Of a DNA stretch of 64,000 nucleotides, positions 8,226-14,552 are shown in pieces (position 1 is the stretch's first letter; each line of letters opens with the position of its first letter). The DNA lies in assembly GCF_030813005.1 (NCBI RefSeq), contig NZ_JAUSTU010000001.1:1-64000 (forward strand), read 5' to 3'. The DNA is from Robertmurraya andreesenii. Lineage in GTDB: Bacteria > Bacillota > Bacilli > Bacillales > Cytobacillaceae. The notes beneath the pieces are model-generated. The model saw only the letters and a list, made by a program, of their open reading frames with translations. It searched no databases and was not told the DNA's origin. A program made the position numbers and the translations under genes.

Positions 8226-8255
8226 CAAATCACCTCAATCTTTTTCCACATATTA

Positions 8256-8285
8256 ATTATAAAATATGAAAAACCATACAGTCAA
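8256..8285 (-). promoter_or_regulatory. Sigma-A promoter for the MerR/CBS-transporter unit
   Basis: Reading on the minus strand, TTGACT (8285-8280), 18-bp spacer, TATAAT (8261-8256). This is near-consensus and lies 31 bp before the presumed ATG. Confidence 0.75.
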
Positions 8286-8550
8286 ACGTTGTGGTTTTGA
8301 AAAATTTGTTACCTTTAGTTTATTATAAACGGCAATGAATATGAACTGTAATTTTTGAATAATTAGAATTTGAAAAATTACTTCTCTGATCCTTCTTACT
8401 AGTGTAATAGATTTGCTAAATGAAATTCACGAAAATGTCATAAAAGAAAAAACACAGTAGTGATGCTACTTCTTTGAGAATTAGAATCATTTATCTGCAG
8501 ATGTGTGAGATTTTCCACTGCCCATATTAAAAAAAGTGTGATATAAAGAA

Positions 8551-8565
8551 AGAGAATCATTCTCA
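8551..8565 (+). promoter_or_regulatory. Fur box upstream of feoA
   Basis: AGAGAATCATTCTCA matches the Bacillus 7-1-7 Fur consensus TGAnAATnATTnTCA at all fixed positions except the first. It lies 26 bp before feoA, as expected for iron repression of a ferrous iron importer. Confidence 0.85.
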
Positions 8566-8591
8566 TTTAAATTTTGAATTAGGTGATGTTC

Positions 8592-8816
8592 ATGTTATCC
8601 ATGCTTAGAAAAGGTGAAAAGGCAATAATTACAGATATATCAAAGGCTGATGAATTGGTAAAACGTCGTCTCTTAGACTTAGGAATTACGGAAGGCTCAG
8701 AAGTATGTATAAAATGTAAAATGCCATTTGGAGGACCTTTTATGCTTGAATCCTGTGGACAATGTGTAGGTATTAGGAAAAATGAAGCAAGCTGCATAAA
8801 GGTGGAAGGTCTATAA
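8592..8816 (+). CDS. feoA: FeoA, ferrous iron transport accessory protein
   Basis: A 74-residue SH3-like FeoA protein with the recognisable core KRRLLDLGITEGSEV and a C-terminal CVGIRKNEASCIKV. FeoA proteins modulate the FeoB GTPase permease from the cytoplasmic side. ATG 8592 follows AGGTGA with 5 nt between; in-frame GTG 8583 and ATG 8586 lie inside the ribosome site. The stop overlaps the feoB ATG by one base (TAATG), so the two are translationally coupled. A Fur box lies just upstream. Confidence 0.93.
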   Translation: MLSMLRKGEKAIITDISKADELVKRRLLDLGITEGSEVCIKCKMPFGGPFMLESCGQCVGIRKNEASCIKVEGL

Positions 8817-10819
8817 TGGATATCGCATTGCTTGGAAACCCAAATACGGGTAAGACATCTATGTTTAATAATCTGACAGGCTCCTATGAATATGTTGGAA
8901 ACTGGAGCGGTGTTACGGTTGAGAAGAAGGTAGGTATTTTTAAACAGGGGGCAGCGAAGCTAATCGATTTGCCTGGCGTCTATTCCCTTAACCCGCTCTC
9001 AAAGGATGAAGGGGTTGTGACGAGATTTTTGTTAGACGATCCTTTTGATCGGATGTTAAATATTGTCGACGCCTCCCAATTAGAAAGAAATCTACATTTA
9101 ACGCTTCAACTCATTGAATTTGGAAGTCCCTTAATCATTGGGTTGAACATGATCGATGTGGCAAAAAATCGAGGAATTCAAGTGGATGACGAGAAGCTTT
9201 CCTCAGTTCTTGGTGTGGAAGTCGTTCCCGTTGTAGCTAGAACGGGTCGTGGTTGCAAGGATTTAGCTGAAGCGGCCACTACTCCATACCGAGAAACAAA
9301 GAAGCAGTTTCAGGTTGATTATGGGGAAGAAATTGATAAAGCGATCACTAAGTTAGAACAGTTGCTTCAGGGAGAGTCCAGTCATTCAACAAGATGGTTA
9401 ACCCTTCAGCTATTGGAAGGAAACCCATATGTAAAAAAATATTTGCAATCATATATTGACATAGCTGACTTGGATGGGCTCATTCATTCAACTTCACGTG
9501 CGGTCTTAGCCGGAAGTGAAGTGAGGACCATTGAACAATTTATCTATAAGAGAAGACAGGCAGCTATTGGCGAGATCCTAAAAGAAACAACCGAGGTGAA
9601 AGGAAATAGAGGACAGCCTTTATCGGAAAAAATTGACCTCATCATTACAAATAAATGGCTAGGACTTCCCATTTTTCTTTGCGTGATGTATGTCTTGTTT
9701 ATGCTGACATTTGACTGGCTTGGATTCCCACTTTCAGATGCCTTAGATGCATTTATTTCTGGACCGATTACAGAAGGGATTAGCCAGTTATTAGACTTGG
9801 TTGGAGCCTCCAAATTTATTCATGCCCTCGTGTTGGATGGGATTGTCGCTGGTGTTGGTGGGGTGCTTGTCTTTGTGCCACAGATTTTTATCCTCTTTTT
9901 CTTTATTTCGATATTGGAGGATTCGGGCTATATGGCACGCGTCGCCCTAGTGATGGATCGCCTCATGGAGATGGTTGGTCTAAATGGGAAAGCGTTCATT
10001 CCAATGATGATTGGTTTCGGCTGTAACGTTCCAGGAATCATGGCGGCGAGAACCATAGAGACACCAAGGGAAAGGCTGATGACCACATTGCTTACCCCTT
10101 TGATGTCCTGTTCAGCGAGATTGCCTGTATATGCTTTGTTTGTCGGTGCTTTCTTTGTCCATCAAAAGGCATTAGTAGTCTTATCTCTCTATGTTTTAGG
10201 AATTGTCGTTGCGCTTATTCTCGCTAAGATATTCTCTAATACGCTGCTTAGGGGAGAGACGTCCTTCTTTGTTATCGAGCTTCCACCCTATCGCCTTCCA
10301 CAAGCAAAGGCTTTATGGAAGAGTACTTGGGAAAAAGGGAAAGGATTTGTTAAAAAAGCAGGGACATTTATCTTTGCTGGTTCTGTCATTATTTGGCTGC
10401 TTTCCTACGCTGGACCTGGAGGAACGAATGTTCAAATGGATGATAGCTTCTTAGCAATGATCGGTGGAGTATTTGCTCCTTTGCTTGCACCTCTAGGCTT
10501 TGGTACATGGCAGGCTGGGGCTTCATTATTAACAGGATTTTTAGCAAAAGAAGCCATTATCTCCACCATGAATATTATTTATTTCGTGCCTGATGAAGCA
10601 GGGTTACAAGGGATATTAGCGAATACATTCTCACCACTGTCAGCCTATAGCTTCATGGTATTTATTTTATTGTACATTCCGTGTCTCGCAACAGTTGCAA
10701 CGATCAAAAAAGAAACCGGCTCCTACAAATGGACATTTTTCTCCATGGGCTATGCTCTGGCTATTGCCTATATTCTTTCTTTAATCATCTATCAAGTAGG
10801 ACAGGTTTTTGGATTATAG
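8816..10819 (+). CDS. feoB: FeoB, ferrous iron permease with GTPase domain
   Basis: A 667-residue FeoB. The N-terminal G domain shows G1 GNPNTGKT (7-14), G3 DLPG and G4 NMID; a helical linker follows; the membrane domain starts near 270 with the typical Gate motif region (ARVALVMDRLMEMVGLNGKA, then GFGCNVPGIMAAR and CSARLPVY). It imports Fe(II) across the membrane. It is one base-overlapped with feoA and followed 28 bp later by a small Cys-rich membrane protein that commonly accompanies FeoB. The length is normal for Firmicute FeoB. Confidence 0.97.
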   Translation: MDIALLGNPNTGKTSMFNNLTGSYEYVGNWSGVTVEKKVGIFKQGAAKLIDLPGVYSLNPLSKDEGVVTRFLLDDPFDRMLNIVDASQLERNLHLTLQLIEFGSPLIIGLNMIDVAKNRGIQVDDEKLSSVLGVEVVPVVARTGRGCKDLAEAATTPYRETKKQFQVDYGEEIDKAITKLEQLLQGESSHSTRWLTLQLLEGNPYVKKYLQSYIDIADLDGLIHSTSRAVLAGSEVRTIEQFIYKRRQAAIGEILKETTEVKGNRGQPLSEKIDLIITNKWLGLPIFLCVMYVLFMLTFDWLGFPLSDALDAFISGPITEGISQLLDLVGASKFIHALVLDGIVAGVGGVLVFVPQIFILFFFISILEDSGYMARVALVMDRLMEMVGLNGKAFIPMMIGFGCNVPGIMAARTIETPRERLMTTLLTPLMSCSARLPVYALFVGAFFVHQKALVVLSLYVLGIVVALILAKIFSNTLLRGETSFFVIELPPYRLPQAKALWKSTWEKGKGFVKKAGTFIFAGSVIIWLLSYAGPGGTNVQMDDSFLAMIGGVFAPLLAPLGFGTWQAGASLLTGFLAKEAIISTMNIIYFVPDEAGLQGILANTFSPLSAYSFMVFILLYIPCLATVATIKKETGSYKWTFFSMGYALAIAYILSLIIYQVGQVFGL

Positions 10820-10847
10820 TCAAACGGTATTGGAGAGGTGAAGGAAA

Positions 10848-10997
10848 ATGGTGGTGAATATTATTATTGGTGGCGCTATATTCGGCTATGCGGGGTATGC
10901 GTTGTGGAAATTCATCAGTCGTTCTAAACAAGGAAAATGTGCAGCCTGTGATATAAAAAATTCTTGTTCAAGTAATCATTGTAATAGTTCAAAATAA
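10848..10997 (+). CDS. FeoB-associated Cys-rich membrane protein
   Basis: A 49-residue protein starting MVVNIIIGGAIFGYAGYALW, with one TM helix (about 3-22) and a Cys-rich tail with four Cys (CAAC, then C and C in NSCSSNHCNS). Small proteins of this shape are regularly encoded next to Firmicute feoB and may play a FeoC-like role, possibly sensing iron or an Fe-S cluster. ATG 10848 is preceded by GAGGTGAAGG. It is the last gene before the terminator, so it is probably part of the Fur-controlled operon. Confidence 0.85.
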   Translation: MVVNIIIGGAIFGYAGYALWKFISRSKQGKCAACDIKNSCSSNHCNSSK

Positions 10998-11028
10998 CTA
11001 CTATCGCCGTCGGTAGTAGTCTTTTTTT
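10997..11028 (+). terminator. Terminator of the feo operon
   Basis: ACTACTA and TAGTAGT enclose a 10-nt loop, followed by a run of seven Ts. It begins at the stop codon of the Cys-rich gene. Confidence 0.9.
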
Positions 11029-11079
11029 ATACAATTTCTTGTATATGGTTACTTTCATCTTGTATAATCAATTTATAAA

Positions 11080-11093
11080 GTGTAATTTTACAC
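11080..11093 (+). promoter_or_regulatory. Inverted repeat, probable operator of the XRE gene
   Basis: GTGTAA-TT-TTACAC is a perfect dyad located just after a likely -10 element (TATAAT at 11063-11068; TTGTAT about 18 bp upstream). The position suits autorepression by the downstream HTH protein. This is inference. Confidence 0.5.
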
Positions 11094-11120
11094 CATTACT
11101 CAAAAGAGGATGACGGTCCA

Positions 11121-11585
11121 TTGACACGAGAAGAGATAATTTTAAGAGTATCGGAAAAAATGCTTCTGATTCGGACAGAGGCGGGCTATACCCAAGATAA
11201 AATGGCGGATATCATCGGCGTTTCGAAAAAAACCTTAGTTCAAATCGAGAAGGGACGAATGTATGCAAATTGGCCAACGGTTGTGACGGTATGTGCCTTA
11301 TTTCGAGAAACCGAAACAGTACGTTACCTTTTTGGCGATGAACCGCTCGAGGTTCTTGAAACGGTGGCACGTGACGGGATAGATTATCGAAAAGAAAGAA
11401 CGATGGGTGGTAAAATATGGTGGCGTGAAGTCAAAAAGAAGGATGGCTTTATCCTCCAACAAAATATTATTAGCCAGCATTTTCGAATTCTTGACGATGA
11501 ATTTTTTCGAATATTTAGCAGCTTGGATGAGGCGGCCTCATTAGCCAGGTTTGAAGAGTTAGTTACGGAAGGAAAGAACGAATAA
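11121..11585 (+). CDS. XRE-family transcriptional regulator
   Basis: A 154-residue protein with a Cro/C1-type HTH at about 12-65 (AGYTQDKMADIIGVSKKTLVQIEKG) and a C-terminal region of unknown function, rich in aromatic residues (GGKIWWREVKKKDGF). TTG 11121 follows AAAGAGGA. It sits 8 bp upstream of the SigY-type promoter and on the same strand as sigY, so it may affect sigY, but no direct evidence is seen. Its own likely operator is the dyad at 11080. No phage genes are nearby. Confidence 0.8.
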   Translation: MTREEIILRVSEKMLLIRTEAGYTQDKMADIIGVSKKTLVQIEKGRMYANWPTVVTVCALFRETETVRYLFGDEPLEVLETVARDGIDYRKERTMGGKIWWREVKKKDGFILQQNIISQHFRILDDEFFRIFSSLDEAASLARFEELVTEGKNE

Positions 11586-11592
11586 AAAATAT

Positions 11593-11618
11593 TGAACGAA
11601 ATTGCCCCGTAGAGCGTC
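11593..11618 (+). promoter_or_regulatory. SigY-type autoregulatory promoter
   Basis: TGAACG-N16-CGTC matches exactly the elements known for the B. subtilis SigY autoregulatory promoter. It lies 53 bp upstream of the sigY start. Confidence 0.85.
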
Positions 11619-11670
11619 ATATGTTTGAGTACAGGTTGCGGGCTGTGGGAAAGTGGGGATATATACACGG

Positions 11671-12234
11671 ATGGATGAAAAAGACCTAATCAAGGATGCC
11701 AAAAAAGGTAATCAGCGGGCCTTTGCCATACTTTTTCAGGGAAACTATTCTTTTCTTTTGAAATACTTAATTAAAGTGACAATGAATAAAACGATGGCTG
11801 AGGATTTGGCACAGGAAACGATGACAAAATGTATTGAAAAAATCCATTTGTACAATGAAAATTCTAAATTTTCTTCATGGTTAATCTCTATCGCAACAAA
11901 CCTGTATATTGATCAAATTCGCAAAAATAAAAGGGAAAGAAACTGGCAGCAAACCGAACAGGGGATTCGGAATTTAAAATGGCACTTAGAGAGCAGAAAT
12001 GAAGAATGGAATGATGTGCTTACCGTCTTAGGAAAATTAAGTGATGATGTTAGGATTCCGATTGTTCTCAAGCATTATTATGGTTATTCCTATGATGAAA
12101 TTGGGAGCTTAATGAAGGTTTCACCTGGTACGATCAAATCGAGAATTCATAACGGAATTCTTACAGTGAGGAAGGAGTTGAAATTAGATGAGCAACCTGA
12201 ACGAGATTCCAAGCGGGAAAGAGCAACTAGATGA
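11671..12234 (+). CDS. sigY: ECF sigma factor SigY
   Basis: A 187-residue ECF sigma factor. Region 2 is at about 20-85 (DLAQETMTKCIEKIH, FSSWLISIATNLYIDQIRK) and region 4 at about 120-170 (VLKHYYGYSYDEIGSLMKVSPGTIKSRI). It resembles B. subtilis SigY, an association supported by the downstream yxlC and yxlD genes and by the matching promoter. ATG 11671 is chosen because homologues begin MD..; an upstream in-frame GTG at 11653 is possible. Its 3' end overlaps yxlC by 47 nt. In B. subtilis SigY controls mainly its own operon. Confidence 0.9.
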   Translation: MDEKDLIKDAKKGNQRAFAILFQGNYSFLLKYLIKVTMNKTMAEDLAQETMTKCIEKIHLYNENSKFSSWLISIATNLYIDQIRKNKRERNWQQTEQGIRNLKWHLESRNEEWNDVLTVLGKLSDDVRIPIVLKHYYGYSYDEIGSLMKVSPGTIKSRIHNGILTVRKELKLDEQPERDSKRERATR

Positions 12235-12538
12235 TGAACAAAATGAACTCATACAGCTTATGAAAGTGGGATTTGATCAACTTGATGAAGGTGTGGAGAT
12301 TCATACACCAAGTATGGAATGGTTTGAGCATATGGTCGGTGAACAGACAGAAGTCATACGAAAAAAACGCATCAAGGAAGTCACGATTTTTCTTATGATT
12401 GCTGTAATCATTGTGAGTATGTTGTTATTTACACTTTATCAACTCCCAACCATATTCTTTGCCGTACAAGGCTTGGCTTCCATCTTTGTTGTTTTCTATA
12501 GTGTAAAGGACTTTGTTAAGCAGGTGAATAAAGCATGA
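12188..12538 (+). CDS. yxlC: YxlC-like SigY antagonist
   Basis: A 116-residue protein with a soluble acidic N-terminal part (about 1-65) and two TM helices (about 70-90 and 93-110). In B. subtilis YxlC and YxlD together restrain SigY activity at the membrane. It is encoded inside the end of sigY in another frame (47-nt overlap) and overlaps yxlD by 4 nt, so the three genes are tightly coupled. Confidence 0.85.
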   Translation: MSNLNEIPSGKEQLDDEQNELIQLMKVGFDQLDEGVEIHTPSMEWFEHMVGEQTEVIRKKRIKEVTIFLMIAVIIVSMLLFTLYQLPTIFFAVQGLASIFVVFYSVKDFVKQVNKA

Positions 12539-12750
12539 CAGAGGCTACGAAAGAACTCCCTCTGCCTGCACTCATTGCCATAGGTGTCATTTTACTTACT
12601 CAAAGTATTTTTCTTTTCATAAATGCTCGGAAAAATGGGCATAATTATTGGCTTTGGGGAATTCTTGGAATTATTCAAGCTCCGATGCCAACTCTCTTTT
12701 ATCTGCTTTTCGCCCGCAAAATATGGAAACGGAAAAAAGCGAAGGAATGA
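12535..12750 (+). CDS. yxlD: YxlD-like SigY regulatory membrane protein
   Basis: A 71-residue protein with two TM helices (about 10-30 and 40-60) and a basic C-terminal tail (RKIWKRKKAKE). The WGILGIIQAPMPTLFYL segment and operon position identify it as YxlD-like, acting with YxlC to hold SigY inactive. The B. subtilis operon continues with yxlE, yxlF and yxlG; none of these follows here, so the locus is shortened. Confidence 0.85.
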   Translation: MTEATKELPLPALIAIGVILLTQSIFLFINARKNGHNYWLWGILGIIQAPMPTLFYLLFARKIWKRKKAKE

Positions 12751-12955
12751 AAACAAGAGGAAAAGCTCACCTTTTGATGTAGGATACTATTGCATACGGT
12801 ACAGCGGTGTATGTGGAGTAGCATCCTCTGATCATAGTTTTTCTGTTCACAAAATGTTCAAAATAAAGTCAAAAAATAGTGCGATTTATCAAAGGCCTCC
12901 TTCTTAAAGCTATGGTACTTTTAAATTTGAAGAGCGACAGCTAAAGGGGGCAGAG

Positions 12956-13045
12956 ATGATGGAAGAGCTTAGTGTAACATTAGTAATCGCGAGCATTATG
13001 GTGCTTGTCTATTATGTAGGATATACATTGGCAAAGGCCGAATAA
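12956..13045 (+). CDS. Small single-pass membrane protein, 29 residues
   Basis: The ORF MMEELSVTLVIASIMV... ends in YTLAKAE and is one hydrophobic helix flanked by charged ends. The ribosome site AAGGGGGCAG is strong and a terminator follows at once. I do not recognise the family. Confidence 0.55.
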   Translation: MMEELSVTLVIASIMVLVYYVGYTLAKAE

Positions 13046-13072
13046 ACTGCTTGGATTTCCAAGCAGTTTTTC
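13045..13072 (+). terminator. Terminator after the 29-residue ORF
   Basis: AACTGCTTGG and CCAAGCAGTT form a perfect 10-bp stem with a 4-nt loop followed by TTTCT. Confidence 0.9.
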
Positions 13073-13093
13073 TATAGTTATAAACCAACATTT

Positions 13094-13124
13094 AAAAGCC
13101 CCCTTCTGTAATCGAAGGGGGCTT
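13094..13124 (-). terminator. Terminator of the SASP gene
   Basis: An 11-bp GC-rich stem (AAGCCCCCTTC / GAAGGGGGCTT) with a 7-nt loop; on the minus strand it is followed by TTTTAAAT. Confidence 0.9.
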
Positions 13125-13162
13125 AGCCATGTTATATTTAGTTTTGTGTTAGGTCATTATAT

Positions 13163-13366
13163 TTATTGGAAGTGTCCGCTCATTTGTTGCTGAGCTAGAG
13201 ATACTAAACGCTTCGTAATTTCTCCACCAACAGAACCGTTAGCACGAGAAGTTGTGTCAGCACCTAAGTTAACTCCGAATTCATTTGCAATTTCAAATTT
13301 CATTTGGTCTAGAGCTTGTGCTGCACCAGGAACTAGTAGTTGATTTGAAGAACTGTTGTTTGCCAT
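13163..13366 (-). CDS. Small acid-soluble spore protein, alpha/beta type
   Basis: A 67-residue SASP, starting MANNSSSNQLLVPGAAQALD and containing the conserved KFEIANEFGV (about 23-32, with the germination-protease cleavage context) and RANGSVGGEITKRLV. These proteins coat and protect DNA in the dormant spore and are degraded at germination. ATG 13366 follows AAGGAGAG. There is no promoter in the 35 bp between this gene and the tRNA-like element upstream; the only good promoter is the sigma-G site at 13527-13556, so the mRNA should carry the tRNA-like element in its leader. A paralogue-specific name cannot be given. Confidence 0.96.
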   Translation of the reverse strand: MANNSSSNQLLVPGAAQALDQMKFEIANEFGVNLGADTTSRANGSVGGEITKRLVSLAQQQMSGHFQ

Positions 13367-13400
13367 TGAAGTACACTCTCCTTCAGATTTTTTAATCTAA

Positions 13401-13495
13401 TGGTTGGGTTAGCTGGATTTGCACCAGCTAGCAGGCGATTCTTGTTTTTGCGAAAAGAACAAGTTTGCCATGCCACCTTTACTTGGTTTAACCCA
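13401..13495 (-). ncRNA. tRNA-like RNA element with encoded CCA, upstream of the SASP gene
   Basis: On the minus strand a perfect 7-bp acceptor stem (TGGGTTA / TAACCCA) is followed by discriminator A and CCA, and a 5-bp T stem (GCTGG / CCAGC) encloses the 7-nt loop TGCAAAT. A D-arm-like CCA...TGG hairpin contains GG in its loop. The middle is not a normal anticodon arm: a long hairpin is built on CTTGTT / AACAAG, closed by GGC / GCC. The total is 95 nt. T-loop position 55 is G rather than U, so it is a non-canonical or pseudo-tRNA. A pseudo-tRNA (tRNA-Other) is known in Bacillus cereus; homology has not been tested here. Confidence 0.65.
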
Positions 13496-13526
13496 TCGAG
13501 TAATTTTGTGTTGCTTGTTTACTCAT

Positions 13527-13556
13527 TAGTATGGAAATCTTGCAAGTATTTATTCA
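13527..13556 (-). promoter_or_regulatory. Sigma-G promoter for the tRNA-like element and SASP gene
   Basis: On the minus strand TGAATA (13556-13551), 17-bp spacer, CATACTA (13533-13527) fits the forespore sigma-G consensus at both boxes. The start point would be near 13520, about 25 bp before the tRNA-like element. Confidence 0.85.
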
Positions 13557-13681
13557 AGGAATCAGGATGGGAATATTTTCTTTTGCTATAGCGACATCCA
13601 TTCAGCATCATGGAAATGATTCATACAAGTAAGCAAAAGGCACAAACTAATAAGAAATAAAATCAAAGTTGAGGGTGGAGC

Positions 13682-13924
13682 ATGGGAATTTGTCCAATTT
13701 GTAATGGATTTCATGAGGAGCAGAAAAATTGTCGTTTATGTGGCGAAGCAATGGAGGATAGTGGAAGAGTCATGGATTTCTATGATGATTACAGCCCATA
13801 CATGCCTATTGACCAAATGAAGCTAGAAGATGGTTATCCCGAGGACTACAAGAATGAACAATGTCCACATTTATTCAAATGCCCAACATGTGGCTTCGAC
13901 ACAATCATATTTATTCATGAATAG
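13682..13924 (+). CDS. Conserved-looking zinc-ribbon-like protein, unknown function
   Basis: An 80-residue protein with three Cys pairs: CPICNGF (4-7), CRLCGEA (about 17-20) and CPHLFKCPTCGF near the C terminus, which would fit one or two zinc knuckles. The middle is acidic (DFYDDYSPYMPIDQMKLEDG). ATG 13682 follows GAGGGTGGAGC. There is no signal or membrane segment. I do not recognise a named family. Confidence 0.7.
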   Translation: MGICPICNGFHEEQKNCRLCGEAMEDSGRVMDFYDDYSPYMPIDQMKLEDGYPEDYKNEQCPHLFKCPTCGFDTIIFIHE

Positions 13925-13979
13925 TGTTACGCTTTTAATAAAGTTCTAGTTAAGATTTCACGTAAATACAGAATTAAGC

Positions 13980-14001
13980 TATAATATACATTAGGGGGTA
14001 A
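13980..14001 (+). promoter_or_regulatory. -10 element and CstR/CsoR-like half-operator
   Basis: TATAAT (13980-13985) is followed by ATACATTAGGGGGTAA. The G5 tract with flanking TA-rich ends resembles half of CsoR/CstR-family operators (GGGGGTAT type). It would allow autoregulation by the next gene. Confidence 0.4.
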
Positions 14002-14021
14002 TTTGGAACGAGGTGAATGGA

Positions 14022-14282
14022 TTGCAGTACTCAAAAGAATTGATGAATCGTTTGAAGAGACTAGAAGGCCAGGTTCGTGGCGTCATTCGGATGATAGAAG
14101 AGGAAAAACACTGTAAGGAAGTGGTTTCTCAATTATCGGCAGTACGCTCAGCAACGGATCGGGCGATTGGCTACATCGTCGCAAAGAATCTTGAATCCTG
14201 TATATTAGAAGCAAAAGAAGAAGGTAGAGATGCAGAGGACGCCATACAAGAGGCAGTCAACATGATGATCAAAAGTAGATGA
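14022..14282 (+). CDS. CsoR/FrmR-superfamily repressor of the CstR (persulfide-sensor) type
   Basis: An 86-residue all-helical DUF156 protein (YSKELMNRLKRLEGQVRGV). TTG 14022 is 6 nt after AGGTG; upstream GTG 14013 overlaps the ribosome site. With this start the two Cys fall at 31 and 60, exactly the CstR numbering, and the His that copper-sensing CsoR needs four residues before the second Cys is Asn56. So a persulfide or sulfite response is more likely than copper. No sulfur-detoxification gene is adjacent; the nearest neighbours are unrelated. It is monocistronic, with a terminator after it. Confidence 0.85.
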   Translation: MQYSKELMNRLKRLEGQVRGVIRMIEEEKHCKEVVSQLSAVRSATDRAIGYIVAKNLESCILEAKEEGRDAEDAIQEAVNMMIKSR

Positions 14283-14285
14283 AAG

Positions 14286-14318
14286 GAAGCTGACGTTTTG
14301 AGTCAGCTTCATTTTTAT
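14286..14318 (+). terminator. Terminator after the CstR-like gene
   Basis: GAAGCTGAC and GTCAGCTTC form a 9-bp stem followed by ATTTTTATT. Confidence 0.88.
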
Positions 14319-14323
14319 TGGCA

Positions 14324-14533
14324 CTACTTATCATATACATGAAACAGCATTATTTCATGAATCTGTTTTATTAGAGTCTCTTCATCGGTTGGCTTGCTTT
14401 CAGATGTCCATTCAATTTGTCCATCCGGATGATAAATGCCGGTTATTTTTTGTTTTTTATAATAAAAGGAAAATCGCCAGCCAGGCATTTCTTTGTTTTC
14501 GTATAGCGGCTTGTACTGAAAATGTGTGATCAT
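14324..14533 (-). CDS. yheE: YheE-like small protein
   Basis: A 69-residue protein starting MITHFQYKPLYENKEMPGWR. ATG 14533 follows a G-rich ribosome site; the longer frame upstream lies in the previous gene. The sequence pattern and position, last in a yheDC-type operon, match B. subtilis yheE, whose function is unknown. It is read just after the 401-residue ATP-grasp gene, with a 19-bp gap. Confidence 0.8.
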   Translation of the reverse strand: MITHFQYKPLYENKEMPGWRFSFYYKKQKITGIYHPDGQIEWTSESKPTDEETLIKQIHEIMLFHVYDK

Positions 14534-14552
14534 CCCGTTCCCCCCCCTTGTA

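Larger units (their letters stand above)
8226..8591. other. Intergenic region between the divergent MerR and feo units
   Basis: About 365 AT-rich bases hold the minus-strand promoter (8256-8285) and the Fur box (8551-8565). A weak hairpin AGTAG...CTACT lies near 8456-8470, and an extra Fur-like half-site GAGAATTAGAATCATT lies near 8475-8490. I see no credible ORF here. Confidence 0.6.

Noticed and set aside
13401..13495. Cobalamin riboswitch suggested by GGTGCAAATCC
   Set aside because: The segment forms a T arm with acceptor stem and CCA. The other conserved parts of a B12 riboswitch are missing and the downstream gene is a SASP.
13400..13591. Plus-strand ORF whose start reads LAGFAPASRRF
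   Set aside because: Peptides of this type arise from the reverse complement of tRNA T arms. The DNA is the minus-strand tRNA-like element and its sigma-G promoter, and the ORF has no ribosome site.
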